The notes under the pieces were generated by a model. It was not told where the DNA came from. It was given only the letters and a program-made list of their open reading frames with translations, and made no database searches. DNA of 64,000 nt from Clostridia bacterium (GTDB lineage: Bacteria > Bacillota > Clostridia > UMGS1883): NCBI GenBank assembly GCA_017472685.1, contig JAFUOO010000005.1, positions 124,001 through 188,000 of the forward strand, read 5' to 3'. Positions 37,389 through 45,829 of the stretch are shown here, one piece after another. The stretch's first letter is position 1. Each line of letters begins with the position of its first letter. A program made the translations under genes and the position numbers.

Positions 37389-38843
37389 ATGAGAAAAATA
37401 AGGTTGTTTTTTATTGTATGCCTTATAATAATATCGGCGCATATTTCGGTGAACGCTGCTGAATATAAAGATGTTTTAAGGGTGGGGCTCAGCTACGGAG
37501 GCTCGGCGAAGGCTACAGCAAGCTTTTCCTCAAATGCGGATATTGACATTTACAATGTAAATACCGAGGAGTATATTGCTACAATTGACCCGGGCACTAC
37601 CTTTACACTTAATGCCCGGGAGGCAATGGTACAGTGCGACTATTTTGAGAGCGTAACAGATGTTGTACGCATTGAAAGCACCGATACGATTTTTTACAAC
37701 GGTAAGGAATACCGCGGTGCATTTGAAGTGCGGAACAACGGAGACTTGCTGAGGGTTATAAATATTGTTAAAATGGACGATTATCTCGCAAGCCTTCTTG
37801 GCAAGGAAATGAGCGCCTCATGGCCGATTGAAGCCTTGAAGGCACAGGCTGTGTGTGCAAGAAACTACGCCATCACCATTGGCGGGAAGCACTCTTCCTA
37901 CGGCTTTGACATCTGCGCAGAACAGCATTGCCAGGTTTACGGCGGTGTTTCCTCGGAGGCTGTATCAACACGCCGTGCAGTAAGGGAAACACAAGGCGTT
38001 GTTGTTACATACGAGGACGAGATTGTGCCCTTGTATTATTTCTCCTGCGACGGAGGCTACACAGAAAACAGCGAGGATGTGTGGACAGCGGCACTTGGCT
38101 ACCTCAGGGGCAAGAAGGACATTTACGAAAACCCTCAATATGCTACACGCTACAACTGGAGTGTAACCTTTACAAAAGAGCAGATTGAAGATATTCTTTA
38201 CAAAAAGAACAAAAGCGTTGGTGAGCTTTTGGATGTTGTTATCGAAGAAAAAAGTGAAAATAACGGTGTTATAAAGCTTACCTTTATCGGTACAGAAGGA
38301 GAAACAAGCATAACAAAATCCTCTGTAAGAAGCTACTTTAACCTCTACAGCAACACCTTTACCATTGAAAGACACAAAAACGAAGCAGAAGAAGAGGAAA
38401 CCGCGTACCCCACATTGAATGTTCTCACGGGAAGCGGAATAAGCGAAATTGAGAAACCCTCATATGTGCTTTCCTCAAATGGGCTTTATGAAATTTCTTA
38501 CGATGCTGAGGAGGAAGAAAAGATAGAAGAAGGCTTCGACTCCTACACCCTTAACGGCCACGGCTGGGGACACCTTGTGGGCATGAGCCAGTGGGGTGCA
38601 TATTCTATGGCTGTGGAAGGCTATAGCTATAAGGACATTCTTAACTTCTACTTTACTGACATTGAAATTGCTCAGAATGTTGTCGTTGAGGAAGAAGATA
38701 AAACAGAGTTTGTTACCGACAATGAGGTAGAAATTGAAGAGCCCACCGAGGAAGAACTTGATGCCGAAGCTGAAAGCGAAGAGTTTGAAGAAACCGAAAA
38801 TGATGGCAATGACGATATACAGTGGAGTGATACAGGACTATGA
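37389..38843 (+). CDS. Secreted SpoIID/LytB-domain protein
   Basis: A 484-residue exported protein. A signal peptide (MRKIRLFF..., cleavage near ISVNAAEY) is followed by a SpoIID domain (about 110-415) with [48 protein letters not shown] and, near the end, [19 protein letters not shown]. SpoIID-type enzymes are lytic transglycosylases acting on stem-peptide-free glycan, best known in engulfment during sporulation; a vegetative LytB-like role is also possible. A long Glu/Asp-rich tail follows. ATG 37389 suits GAAAGGA better than ATG 37380. It overlaps queA by 4 bp, an odd pairing for a cell-wall gene. Confidence 0.88.
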   Translation: MRKIRLFFIVCLIIISAHISVNAAEYKDVLRVGLSYGGSAKATASFSSNADIDIYNVNTEEYIATIDPGTTFTLNAREAMVQCDYFESVTDVVRIESTDTIFYNGKEYRGAFEVRNNGDLLRVINIVKMDDYLASLLGKEMSASWPIEALKAQAVCARNYAITIGGKHSSYGFDICAEQHCQVYGGVSSEAVSTRRAVRETQGVVVTYEDEIVPLYYFSCDGGYTENSEDVWTAALGYLRGKKDIYENPQYATRYNWSVTFTKEQIEDILYKKNKSVGELLDVVIEEKSENNGVIKLTFIGTEGETSITKSSVRSYFNLYSNTFTIERHKNEAEEEETAYPTLNVLTGSGISEIEKPSYVLSSNGLYEISYDAEEEEKIEEGFDSYTLNGHGWGHLVGMSQWGAYSMAVEGYSYKDILNFYFTDIEIAQNVVVEEEDKTEFVTDNEVEIEEPTEEELDAEAESEEFEETENDGNDDIQWSDTGL

Positions 38844-39862
38844 ACACAGAAGAATTTGACTACTACCTGCCCGAGGAGCTGATTGCACAGCATCCTCTTA
38901 CAGACCGTGCTGCGGCAAGGTTTATGACAATTGACAAAGAAACCGGCGAGGTAGGACACGATTATTTTTATAATGTAAAAAACTATCTCAAAGAGGGCGA
39001 CTGCCTTGTTTTGAACGACACAAGAGTTATTCCCGCGCGCCTTTACGGCGTTAAGGAAGGCACAGGCGCGGCTATGGAGTTTTTGCTTTTAACAAGAAGA
39101 AGCACAAACGAGTGGGAGGTTATCCTTAAGCCGGGCAGACGCGCAAAGGAAGGCGTCAGAGTAGTTTTTGGTGAAGGAAAGCTTGTTGCTGAAATAAAAG
39201 AAGTTCTCGATAACGGAAACAGAGTTGTTGAGTTTTTCTACGAAGGGCTTTTTGAAAATGTGCTGGAGGAATTGGGCGAGATGCCTCTTCCACCATACAT
39301 TACCGAAAAGCTTGAGGACAAGGAAATGTACCAGACGGTATATTCTAAGAACGAGGGCAGTGCGGCGGCACCCACCGCAGGGCTTCATTTTACACCCGAG
39401 TTATTGAAGGAAATCGAGGCTATGGGCGTGAAGCTTGCGTTTTTGACCCTTCATGTGGGGTTGGGTACATTCCGCCCTGTTAAGGTAGATAACGTTGAAG
39501 AACATAAGATGCACTCGGAATATTATGTTGTGACAGAGGAATGTGCAAAAACCGTTAACGATACAATCGATAGTGGCGGCAGGGTAATCTGCATAGGCAC
39601 AACAAGCTGCAGAACAGTTGAAAGCGCTGCAAAGGACGGCAGGCTGGTTGCATCAAGCGGCTGGACGGATATTTTCATTTACCCCGGCTACAAGTTTAAG
39701 ATAACAAATGCACTCATTACAAACTTCCATTTGCCAAAGTCAACACTTATTATGCTTGTAAGCGCACTTAGTGATAAGGAAAAAATACTTAATGCGTACA
39801 ATATTGCAGTTCAGGAGAAGTACAGGTTTTTCTCATTTGGTGATTGCATGATTATCCATTAA
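38840..39862 (+). CDS. queA: S-adenosylmethionine:tRNA ribosyltransferase-isomerase QueA
   Basis: A 340-residue enzyme that transfers and rearranges the ribosyl part of SAM onto 7-aminomethyl-7-deazaguanine in tRNA to give epoxyqueuosine. Seen: [40 protein letters not shown], and [12 protein letters not shown] at the end. It normally sits beside tgt, and does so here apart from a ~1.2-kb insertion of repeats and two small genes. The stop codon lies in the loop of the palindrome GATTATCC/GGATAATC. Confidence 0.97.
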   Translation: MNTEEFDYYLPEELIAQHPLTDRAAARFMTIDKETGEVGHDYFYNVKNYLKEGDCLVLNDTRVIPARLYGVKEGTGAAMEFLLLTRRSTNEWEVILKPGRRAKEGVRVVFGEGKLVAEIKEVLDNGNRVVEFFYEGLFENVLEELGEMPLPPYITEKLEDKEMYQTVYSKNEGSAAAPTAGLHFTPELLKEIEAMGVKLAFLTLHVGLGTFRPVKVDNVEEHKMHSEYYVVTEECAKTVNDTIDSGGRVICIGTTSCRTVESAAKDGRLVASSGWTDIFIYPGYKFKITNALITNFHLPKSTLIMLVSALSDKEKILNAYNIAVQEKYRFFSFGDCMIIH

Positions 39863-40026
39863 AGGATAATCAAATGAAGAATTAATAATGAATGATGAAT
39901 AATTTCGGTTGAAATCCGTGCACGGATTTCCTCAATAATTTTTAATTGTTCATTTTTCAATATTCATTATTCACTGTACGGCATCCTATATGCCGTACAC
40001 ATCGGTGATTGCATGATTATAAGTTA
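39837..40026. repeat. Left copy of a ~190-bp direct repeat, with MITE-like unit
   Basis: It starts in the last codons of queA (GGTGATTGCATGATTATCC), includes the palindrome GATTATCC/GGATAATC (39850-39871), a MITE-like unit (AATAATGAATGATGAATAA, hairpin GAAATCCG/CGGATTTC, ...ATTCATTATTCA), a 10-bp stem TGTACGGCAT/ATGCCGTACA (39975-39999), and then again CATCGGTGATTGCATGATTAT. Almost the same order of elements recurs at 40870-41064. No gene is seen in 39863-40142 apart from these repeats, a terminator and a promoter. Confidence 0.85.
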
Positions 40027-40063
40027 AAACAAAAGTCGGGATTTAATGCTCGGCTTTTGTTTT
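40026..40063. terminator. Terminator between queA and the DUF4160/DUF2442 module
   Basis: AAAACAAAAGTCG pairs with CGGCTTTTGTTTT (one wobble), with T and A runs at the ends. Confidence 0.75.
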
Positions 40064-40085
40064 AGAAAAAATTTCGTGTTATCTA

Positions 40086-40114
40086 TTGACTATATCACGA
40101 TATCGTGATATAAT
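40086..40114 (+). promoter_or_regulatory. Promoter with embedded 20-bp palindromic operator
   Basis: -35 TTGACT (40086-40091), 17-bp spacer, -10 TATAAT (40109-40114). The spacer and the start of the -10 form the perfect palindrome ATATCACGATATCGTGATAT (40092-40111). A protein bound there would block the promoter. The likely candidate is the DUF2442 protein with its C-terminal DNA-binding-like part. Confidence 0.85.
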
Positions 40115-40142
40115 GTTGGTGGAGAGATAAGGAGCTGATTAT

Positions 40143-40397
40143 ATGCCTGTATTATCACGTTTTTACGGAATTATTATAAGAATGTATTTTTTGCAAAGTG
40201 AGCATAACCCACCACATATTCACGCAATATATAACGAAGATGTTGCGGCTATAGATTTTATGACAGGTGAGGTTATTGAAGGATTCTTGCCACAGAAGGC
40301 TATGAACATGGTCCAGGAATGGATTTCTATTCATCGTGAAGACCTTAAAACCATTTGGGATACGCAAGAATTCAGAAAATTGCCACCCCTTGAGTAA
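40143..40397 (+). CDS. DUF4160 family protein, toxin-antitoxin-like module
   Basis: An 84-residue basic-to-neutral protein of the DUF4160 type: FYGIIIRMYF, the His-rich HNPPHIHAIY motif, and VQEWISIHREDL. The family is regularly encoded just before DUF2442 genes and is regarded as part of a toxin-antitoxin-like pair; its activity is not established to my knowledge. It starts 29 bp after the operator-containing promoter, with AAGGAG upstream, and is 11 bp from the next gene. Confidence 0.85.
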   Translation: MPVLSRFYGIIIRMYFLQSEHNPPHIHAIYNEDVAAIDFMTGEVIEGFLPQKAMNMVQEWISIHREDLKTIWDTQEFRKLPPLE

Positions 40398-40408
40398 GGA
40401 GGTATTTT

Positions 40409-40861
40409 ATGTTTCATAAAATTAAGAATGTATCTGGGTTACAGGATTACAAATTAAGTGTTCAATTTGCTGAAGGTGAGACAAAGATATATGATATGAA
40501 GCCATTGTTTGAAACACATCCAATGTTTAAACATCTTCTCGAGCATCCGGAAGAGTTTTTCTGCGTGTCGGTTGATGTTGGTGGGTATGGTGTGATTTGG
40601 AATGATGACCTTGACTTGTCTTGCGATGAATTATGGGAAAATGGTGTTACCGTTCAAACTCCCTTTGACGGATTGATGGCATTTAGCGACGCTACCGAAA
40701 TGTGGGGATTAAACGAAAGCACCCTAAGGAAAGCTGTTTCATACGGCAAGCTTGTAAACGGAGTTGATGTTTGTAAGTTTGGAAAACAATGGGTAGTATC
40801 AGTAGAGGCAATGCAACGTGAGTATGGTTTGGCAAAAGGACAAAATGCATCGAATCCATGA
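40409..40861 (+). CDS. DUF2442 protein with C-terminal helix-turn-helix-like region
   Basis: A 150-residue protein. Residues about 10-85 are DUF2442-like (LSVQFAEGETKIYDMKPL, FETHPMFKHL, VDVGGYGVIWNDDLDLSCDELWENG). Residues about 90-145 look like a helix-turn-helix with TEMWGLNESTLRKAVSYGKL and a beta wing FGKQWVVSVEAMQREYG, as in antitoxin-like or MerR-type short DNA-binding folds. This makes it the probable autorepressor binding the palindrome upstream. RBS AAGGAGG. The gene ends just before the right-hand repeat. Confidence 0.82.
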   Translation: MFHKIKNVSGLQDYKLSVQFAEGETKIYDMKPLFETHPMFKHLLEHPEEFFCVSVDVGGYGVIWNDDLDLSCDELWENGVTVQTPFDGLMAFSDATEMWGLNESTLRKAVSYGKLVNGVDVCKFGKQWVVSVEAMQREYGLAKGQNASNP

Positions 40862-40869
40862 GGATTGGG

Positions 40870-41064
40870 TACATCATATATGCCATACACATCGGCGACT
40901 ATATGATTATCCATTAAAGGATAATCAAATGAAGAATTAATAATGAATGATGAATAATTTCGGTTGAAATCCGTGCACGGATTTCTTCAATAATTTTTCA
41001 ATTTTCATTATTCACTATTCATTGTGCGGCATCCTATATGCCGTACACATATGATTATAAGTTA
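40870..41064. repeat. Right copy of the ~190-bp direct repeat, with MITE-like unit
   Basis: Order: CATATATGCCATACACATCGG, then GGCGACTATATGATTATCC, ATTAAAGGATAATCAAATGAAG, the MITE-like unit with the hairpin GAAATCCG/CGGATTTC, TGTGCGGCATCCTATATGCC, and ATGATTATAAGTTAA just before tgt. Much of it is identical to 39837-40026. A short frame reads G-D-Y-M-I-I-H-stop, like the queA end G-D-C-M-I-I-H-stop. Confidence 0.85.
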
Positions 41065-41075
41065 AGGAGAAATTT

Positions 41076-42206
41076 ATGTATACATTATTGAAACAAGAAG
41101 GAAAAGCAAGACGCGGCACATTTGAAACCGTTCACGGCACCGTACAGACCCCCGTTTTTATGAACGTGGGCACAAGCGCGGCAATCAAGGGCGCTGTATC
41201 TTCCTTAGATTTAAAAGAGGTAGGCTGTCAGGTTGAGCTTTCTAACACCTATCATTTACACATCCGCCCGGGTGACGATCTTATCAAGGAAATGGGCGGA
41301 CTTCACAAGTTTATGAACTGGGACAGACCTATCCTTACCGACAGCGGCGGATTTCAGGTGTTTTCTCTTTCCAAGCTCCGCAAAATTACCGAGGAGGGCG
41401 TGCAGTTCCAGTCCCACATTGATGGCAAGAGAATTTTCATGGGTCCCGAGGAAAGCATGCAGATACAGTCAAACTTAGGCTCAACAATAGCCATGGCATT
41501 TGACGAGTGTGTTGAAAACCCCTCACCCTATAAGTATGTTAAGGATTCCTGCGAGAGAACATACCGTTGGTTAGAAAGGTGCAAAAAGGAAATGGAAAGG
41601 CTTAACAGCCTTCCCGACACCGTAAACCCCCATCAGATGCTTTGGGGCATTAACCAGGGGGGCACCTACGAGGACCTGAGAATATGGCACATGAAGGAAA
41701 TTGCAAAGCTTGACCTGCCCGGTTATGCCATAGGCGGTTTGGCAGTGGGTGAGAGCGCAGAGGAAATGTACCGCATTATTGATGCTGTTGAGCCTTATAT
41801 GCCAAAAGATAAGCCCAGATACTTAATGGGTGTAGGCACACCTATCAATATACTGGAAGCGGTTGACCGCGGTGTTGACTTTTTTGACTGCGTAATAACC
41901 TCCCGTAATGCCCGCCATGCAAACCTCTTTACAGATAAGGGCGTTTTAAACCTTAACAACAACAAATTCGCCCGTGACGATAAGCCCTTAATGGAGGGCT
42001 GCAACTGCCCTGCCTGCAAGAACTATTCCAGAAGCTATATAAGGCATCTCTTCAAGGCAAAGGAAATGCTTGGCATGAGGCTTTGCGTTCTGCATAACCT
42101 GCATTTCTATAACGATTTAATGCAGCAGATAAGAGACAATCTTGACAACGGCACCTTCAAGGAATTCAAGCAAGAAAAGGTTGAGGCTTTTTCGGGACGA
42201 GTGTGA
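41076..42206 (+). CDS. tgt: tRNA-guanine transglycosylase
   Basis: A 376-residue TIM-barrel enzyme exchanging guanine-34 for the queuine precursor preQ1 in tRNAs with GUN anticodons. Catalytic Asp in TDSGGFQVFS, the second Asp in GVDFFDCVITSRNARHA, and the zinc site CNCPACKNYSRSYIRHL with a downstream His. RBS AAGGAG. It acts in the pathway step just before QueA. It is followed by a hairpin array and a terminator. Confidence 0.97.
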   Translation: MYTLLKQEGKARRGTFETVHGTVQTPVFMNVGTSAAIKGAVSSLDLKEVGCQVELSNTYHLHIRPGDDLIKEMGGLHKFMNWDRPILTDSGGFQVFSLSKLRKITEEGVQFQSHIDGKRIFMGPEESMQIQSNLGSTIAMAFDECVENPSPYKYVKDSCERTYRWLERCKKEMERLNSLPDTVNPHQMLWGINQGGTYEDLRIWHMKEIAKLDLPGYAIGGLAVGESAEEMYRIIDAVEPYMPKDKPRYLMGVGTPINILEAVDRGVDFFDCVITSRNARHANLFTDKGVLNLNNNKFARDDKPLMEGCNCPACKNYSRSYIRHLFKAKEMLGMRLCVLHNLHFYNDLMQQIRDNLDNGTFKEFKQEKVEAFSGRV

Positions 42207-42211
42207 TGATG

Positions 42212-42289
42212 TGCCTACGGCAACGCGATATAATACCCCTTGGGGAATTGCGATATGTCTTTGACGCGATATGTTACGCGTTGCGTAAC
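42212..42289. repeat. GCGATATG-type hairpin array downstream of tgt
   Basis: Four hairpins: TGCC/GGCA (42212-42222), CCCC/GGGG (42236-42245), GTC/GAC (42257-42265) and GTTACGC/GCGTAAC (42273-42289), separated by (A)CGCGATAT-type spacers. The last hairpin with its flanks, GCGATATGTT...AACGTG, recurs with other stem bases at 57250-57274. Confidence 0.7.
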
Positions 42290-42324
42290 GTGAATTTCGG
42301 GAATTTAATAATTGATAATGCCTT

Positions 42325-42360
42325 GCGCAGCGGAGATAGACCCGCTGCGTAAATTTTTTT
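42325..42360 (+). terminator. Terminator after tgt
   Basis: GCGCAGCGG pairs with CCGCTGCGT (one wobble) around about 8 bases, followed by AAATTTTTTT. Confidence 0.8.
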
Positions 42361-42381
42361 GAAAAATTTTTAATTTGCCTA

Positions 42382-42409
42382 TTGACAAGGTAGGGAAATG
42401 TGGTATAAT
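42382..42409 (+). promoter_or_regulatory. Promoter of the stalk-domain protein gene
   Basis: -35 TTGACA, 16-bp spacer, -10 TATAAT with TGG extended -10; both boxes are perfect. The transcript would have a leader of about 55 bases. Confidence 0.8.
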
Positions 42410-42469
42410 GAAATTGAAAATGATAATCAGTTTCAAATTAAAAGCTTAAATAAAAGAAAGGTGATGAAA

Positions 42470-43078
42470 ATGAAAAAGAAGTTAGTAGTTATGTTGGCAG
42501 GCGTAGTAGCTATTTCGAGCTTTGCAGTTGGAGCAATGAGTAAAAGCATTGTGGAAAAGATTGAGGCCGAGCTGCGTGGCGACTTTACAGTTTACGTTGA
42601 CGGCAAAAAGCAGACCTTCCGTGATGCAGGCGGAAATGTGGTTGACCCCGTTTTATACGAAGGCACAACATATCTGCCTGTGAGAGCAATAGGCGAATTA
42701 ATGGGCAAGACGGTTTACTGGTATCAGGACGAAAAGAAAATTGAGTTAATAGAGCCCTCGGGCGAGGAATCCCTGGTGACAGATGCAGATGTTATTGTTG
42801 ATACAGCAGATAAGAAAGATAATAAGGTAAAGGAAGAAAAGCCTGTAAAACAGGAAGCAGCTGTTGAAGCAGAAATAACACTTGAAGAGGCAAAGGCAAT
42901 TGCCCTTGAAAAGGCTGGTTTAAAGGAAGCAGAGGTTTTCTTTGAGGAAGCAAGGCTTGACCGTGACGACGGCAGACTGGTTTACGACATTGAATTCAGG
43001 CAGGGATGGGTAGAATACAACGCTGAGATTGATGCATTGAGCGGCAAAGTGCTTGAATGGGAAAAGGATGTTGACTGA
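42470..43078 (+). CDS. Secreted stalk-domain / PepSY-like protein
   Basis: A 202-residue exported protein. Signal peptide MKKKLVVMLAGVVAISSFAVGA; then a copper-amine-oxidase-N-like stalk domain (about 40-95, with FTVYVDGKKQTFRDA and YEGTTYLPVRAIGELMGKTV), a Lys/Glu-rich linker, and a PepSY-like domain (about 140-200: LEEAKAIALEKAGL, RLVYDIEFRQGW, EYNAEIDALSGKVLEWE). Both domains are common in surface proteins of clostridia; the role is structural or inhibitory in relatives and unknown here. ATG 42470 fits AAAGGTG better than ATG 42464. Monocistronic. Confidence 0.85.
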   Translation: MKKKLVVMLAGVVAISSFAVGAMSKSIVEKIEAELRGDFTVYVDGKKQTFRDAGGNVVDPVLYEGTTYLPVRAIGELMGKTVYWYQDEKKIELIEPSGEESLVTDADVIVDTADKKDNKVKEEKPVKQEAAVEAEITLEEAKAIALEKAGLKEAEVFFEEARLDRDDGRLVYDIEFRQGWVEYNAEIDALSGKVLEWEKDVD

Positions 43079-43124
43079 TTAAAATAACCCGAAAGGGATT
43101 ATATACAAATTCACTTCCAAAACG

Positions 43125-43153
43125 AAAAGGCGAGGATTATTCCTCGCCTTTTT
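43125..43153. terminator. Bidirectional terminator
   Basis: AAAAGGCGAGGA pairs with TCCTCGCCTTTT around TTAT, with a T run on one side and an A run on the other, between two convergent genes. Confidence 0.88.
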
Positions 43154-43158
43154 GTGTA

Positions 43159-44028
43159 TCATCCGCATTGAAGGGAAAACCACACGTTATCAAAATTTTT
43201 TGCAACAAGGTCCTGCTTTTTTATGTAGAAATAAAGCATACCGCAGTCACCGAACATCCATTCAAAATCATCCGTGCTGATTGTTCCCAACTGAAGGAGC
43301 AACGTCCAGTCCTTTGCTTTCTCGATAATATCGCAAGCCTCGTCCTCGGGGGTGTTTTGGTAGCTTTCTACAGTTCCCGAATAAAGTCCACGGGTAACTC
43401 TTTCACATTCTGAAAGCATTTCACCTTGTATGATATCGGCATAGCCAAGAAGCTTGTGGTCATAAGGGTCTGTGTCCAGGTTAATTCCGAGCTTTTCCAG
43501 CATGTTGTCATATTTTTCCCATTCGCAATTTAAATCACTCAAAGAGTTGAATTCTTCGTACATAGGATAGGAGCTTTTTGCCGTAAATTTAACTGCTATT
43601 TCGGGCATTTGGTAGCTTTCGTCTAAATCATTGGGAAAATCTATAAGAGAAAAGCCATTTGTGTTTTCATAGTAGAACACCCTTGCGGCACCCTTGTCAT
43701 CAGGGTCAAAGCCCCAGCAAAAGGATTCACATTCGTAAAAGAAATACAGCATACCGTCCTTGGGCAAAAGGTTGTCCTTGTCATAAAACGCTACATCAGA
43801 CAAATTAATCTGGCAAAAGAACGAAAGGGGACGCTTTACGTTGTCATCCTTGCTTGTAAACTGTGGCCAGACAAAATCCGCAGGCAAAAAAGGCTTCCCT
43901 CCGATTTTGCTTTCGTCAGGGCGAAGCGTAGTTTCATTTTTGCTTGGTGTAATCACAATTTCATTTTTTCGCAGTGCACTAAGCGTAGTTTTTAAATTGT
44001 TCTTTTTGAAAATATCAAATATTGACAT
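43159..44028 (-). CDS. YwqG-like DUF1963 family protein
   Basis: A 289-residue cytoplasmic protein of the DUF1963/YwqG type: SKIGGKPFLPADFVWPQ, LSFFCQINLSDV, GMLYFFYECES, LGYADIIQGEM, LLLQLGTI and GDCGMLYFYIKKQDL near the end. The family is widespread in bacteria and often found in polymorphic-toxin immunity or stress loci, but no activity is established. It is monocistronic and convergent with the gene at 42470; no toxin gene is adjacent. Confidence 0.88.
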   Translation of the reverse strand: MSIFDIFKKNNLKTTLSALRKNEIVITPSKNETTLRPDESKIGGKPFLPADFVWPQFTSKDDNVKRPLSFFCQINLSDVAFYDKDNLLPKDGMLYFFYECESFCWGFDPDDKGAARVFYYENTNGFSLIDFPNDLDESYQMPEIAVKFTAKSSYPMYEEFNSLSDLNCEWEKYDNMLEKLGINLDTDPYDHKLLGYADIIQGEMLSECERVTRGLYSGTVESYQNTPEDEACDIIEKAKDWTLLLQLGTISTDDFEWMFGDCGMLYFYIKKQDLVAKNFDNVWFSLQCG

Positions 44029-44104
44029 AACTGCCTCCTTTGAAAACTGTACTATTATTATAATAATATAATTTCAGCAAAAAAGCAACTGCTTGTGTTA
44101 ATCG

Positions 44105-44158
44105 TTGACATATCAACAAAAAAGTGGTATAATTAAATTGTTGACAAGTCAACAATTT
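44105..44158 (+). promoter_or_regulatory. Promoter and MarR-type operators of the catabolic operon
   Basis: -35 TTGACA (44105-44110), 17-bp spacer, -10 TATAAT (44128-44133) with TGG extended -10. Two palindromes share the half-site GTTGAC: GTTGA-CATA-TCAAC overlapping the -35 (44104-44117), and AAATTGTTGAC-AA-GTCAACAATTT (44135-44158, 11-bp arms) over the expected transcription start. This is a typical autoregulated MarR arrangement. Confidence 0.88.
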
Positions 44159-44176
44159 TTGACAAGGAGTGACATT

Positions 44177-44629
44177 ATGATACAAAGATTTGAAGAGTTT
44201 ACCTCAAACATTGCCAAGGCGTACAAAAGCATTATCAAAATCAAGGGTCACGAAATGACAGAATACAATCTTAAGGCATCCAACGTAACATGCCTTTTTT
44301 ATCTGGGCAAGCACACTGAGGGGCTTACCGCAACAGAGCTTTGCGCTCTTTGCATGGAAGACAAGGCGGCGGTGTCAAAATCCCTCGCAGTGTTGAAGGC
44401 TGAGGGTTATGTAAATCAGCCCGACGACGGCAAAAAGTACAAATTGAAGTATGTAATCACACCCTCAGGCAAAAAGGTGTATGACGAAATAAATATTGTT
44501 ATAGGCAAAGTGGTGGAGATGGTGGGCGAAGGGCTTACCGACGAGGAACGAAATATTTTTTACAAGTCTTTGGGCATTATAGTCAATAACCTTGACACGC
44601 TTTGCAACGGATTGGAGGACAAAAAATGA
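44177..44629 (+). CDS. MarR family transcriptional regulator
   Basis: A 150-residue winged-helix regulator. The DNA-binding part runs from about 50 to 110: GLTATELCALCMEDKAAVSKSLAVLKAEGYV (helix-turn-helix) and a Lys-rich wing with ITPSGKKVYDE. ATG 44177 follows AAGGAG; the open frame extends to 44105 through the promoter, which is not coding. It is the first gene of the operon and overlaps the alcohol dehydrogenase start by ATGA. It probably represses its own operon through the two palindromes and is released by a ligand related to the operon's substrate. Confidence 0.93.
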   Translation: MIQRFEEFTSNIAKAYKSIIKIKGHEMTEYNLKASNVTCLFYLGKHTEGLTATELCALCMEDKAAVSKSLAVLKAEGYVNQPDDGKKYKLKYVITPSGKKVYDEINIVIGKVVEMVGEGLTDEERNIFYKSLGIIVNNLDTLCNGLEDKK

Positions 44630-45828
44630 ACAGCATAATGAAATTTTACTGCAGAGCTTTTCAGTTCTGCTTTAAAATGGCAATACCCATTCTCCCGTAC
44701 AGAAACCCCAGGGTTTTGCACAGTGTGTCGGGCGTGGGCAAGGCTTTGAAGAAAAAGGGATACGACAATGTGCTTATTGTGACCGATAAGGTTATAAGAG
44801 ATATTGAATTTTTCAAAAAGCTTGAAGAAGGCTTAAAGGAGCATGACATAATCTACACTGTGTTTGATAAAACAGTGCCTAACCCAACAATTGAAAACGT
44901 CGAAGAGGCAAAGGGCATTTACATGGAAAAGGGCTGTCAGGCGTTGGTTGCAATAGGCGGCGGCTCCTCCATTGACTGCGCAAAGGCTGTGGGCGCAAGG
45001 CTCGTTAAGAAAAACCAACGCGTACAGAAAATGGCGGGAATACTTAAAATACATAAGAAAATACCATTTTTGGTTGCAATCCCCACCACTGCAGGCACAG
45101 GCAGCGAGGTTACCGTTACAACCGTAATAACCGACGAGGTAACAAAGCATAAGTCGCCCATAAGCGATTTTTGCCTTATACCTTGTTTAGCTGTGCTGGA
45201 TAGCGATGCAACAAAAACCCTTCCCGAGGCAATTGTTGCAACAACGGGCATGGATGCACTGACTCATGCTGTTGAGGCGTATATCGGCAATTCCACAACA
45301 AAGTCAACCCGTGCCGATGCAATAGAGGCGTTAAACCTCATTTTTGAAAATCTTTATAAGGCATATACGGATAAAAGCGATGAAGAGGCAAGAGGACGCA
45401 TGCTCAAGGCTTCCTTTTTAGCAGGCAGAGCCTTTTCCAAGTCCTACGTGGGCTATTGCCATGCGGTGGCACATTCCTTAGGTGGTGAGTATAATATTCC
45501 TCACGGGCTGGCTAATGCGGTGCTGCTGCCTTACACCCTCGAGGAGTATGGTGAGAGCGCGCATAAAAAGCTTTGCTCTCTTGCCAAAGCCACAGGGCTT
45601 TGCAATGACGATGCAATCGACAGCGAGGGCGCAGAAGCATTCATAGAAAAGCTTAAGGAAATGAATAAAAGCATGGGTATCCCCGATAAGCTCAAGGGCA
45701 TAAAGACAGAGGACATTCCCCGCCTTGCAGCATATGCCGCAAAGGAAGCAAACCCCTTGTACCCCGTGCCGCGTCTTATGGATGCAAAGGAACTGGAAAA
45801 GCTTTACCATAAGGTTATGGAGGATTAA
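44626..45828 (+). CDS. Iron-containing alcohol dehydrogenase
   Basis: A 400-residue group III dehydrogenase. NAD(P) binding in ALVAIGGGSSIDCAKAVG; IPTTAGTGSEVT; metal ligands in DALTHAVEAYIG and the His residues of CHAVAHSLGGEYNIPHGLANA. It interconverts an alcohol and aldehyde or ketone; substrate not predictable. ATG 44626 overlaps the marR stop and follows TTGGAGGAC. The N-terminal ~25 residues (FYCRAFQFCFKMAIPILPY) are unusually hydrophobic and come before the usual start region. It is followed after 1 bp by an aldehyde dehydrogenase, which suggests sequential oxidation or the reverse. Confidence 0.93.
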   Translation: MNSIMKFYCRAFQFCFKMAIPILPYRNPRVLHSVSGVGKALKKKGYDNVLIVTDKVIRDIEFFKKLEEGLKEHDIIYTVFDKTVPNPTIENVEEAKGIYMEKGCQALVAIGGGSSIDCAKAVGARLVKKNQRVQKMAGILKIHKKIPFLVAIPTTAGTGSEVTVTTVITDEVTKHKSPISDFCLIPCLAVLDSDATKTLPEAIVATTGMDALTHAVEAYIGNSTTKSTRADAIEALNLIFENLYKAYTDKSDEEARGRMLKASFLAGRAFSKSYVGYCHAVAHSLGGEYNIPHGLANAVLLPYTLEEYGESAHKKLCSLAKATGLCNDDAIDSEGAEAFIEKLKEMNKSMGIPDKLKGIKTEDIPRLAAYAAKEANPLYPVPRLMDAKELEKLYHKVMED

Positions 45829-45829
45829 C

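Noticed and set aside
44105-44176. Extended MarR N-terminus
   Set aside because: The frame is open but runs through the promoter and operator, and ATG 44177 has an ideal AAGGAG.
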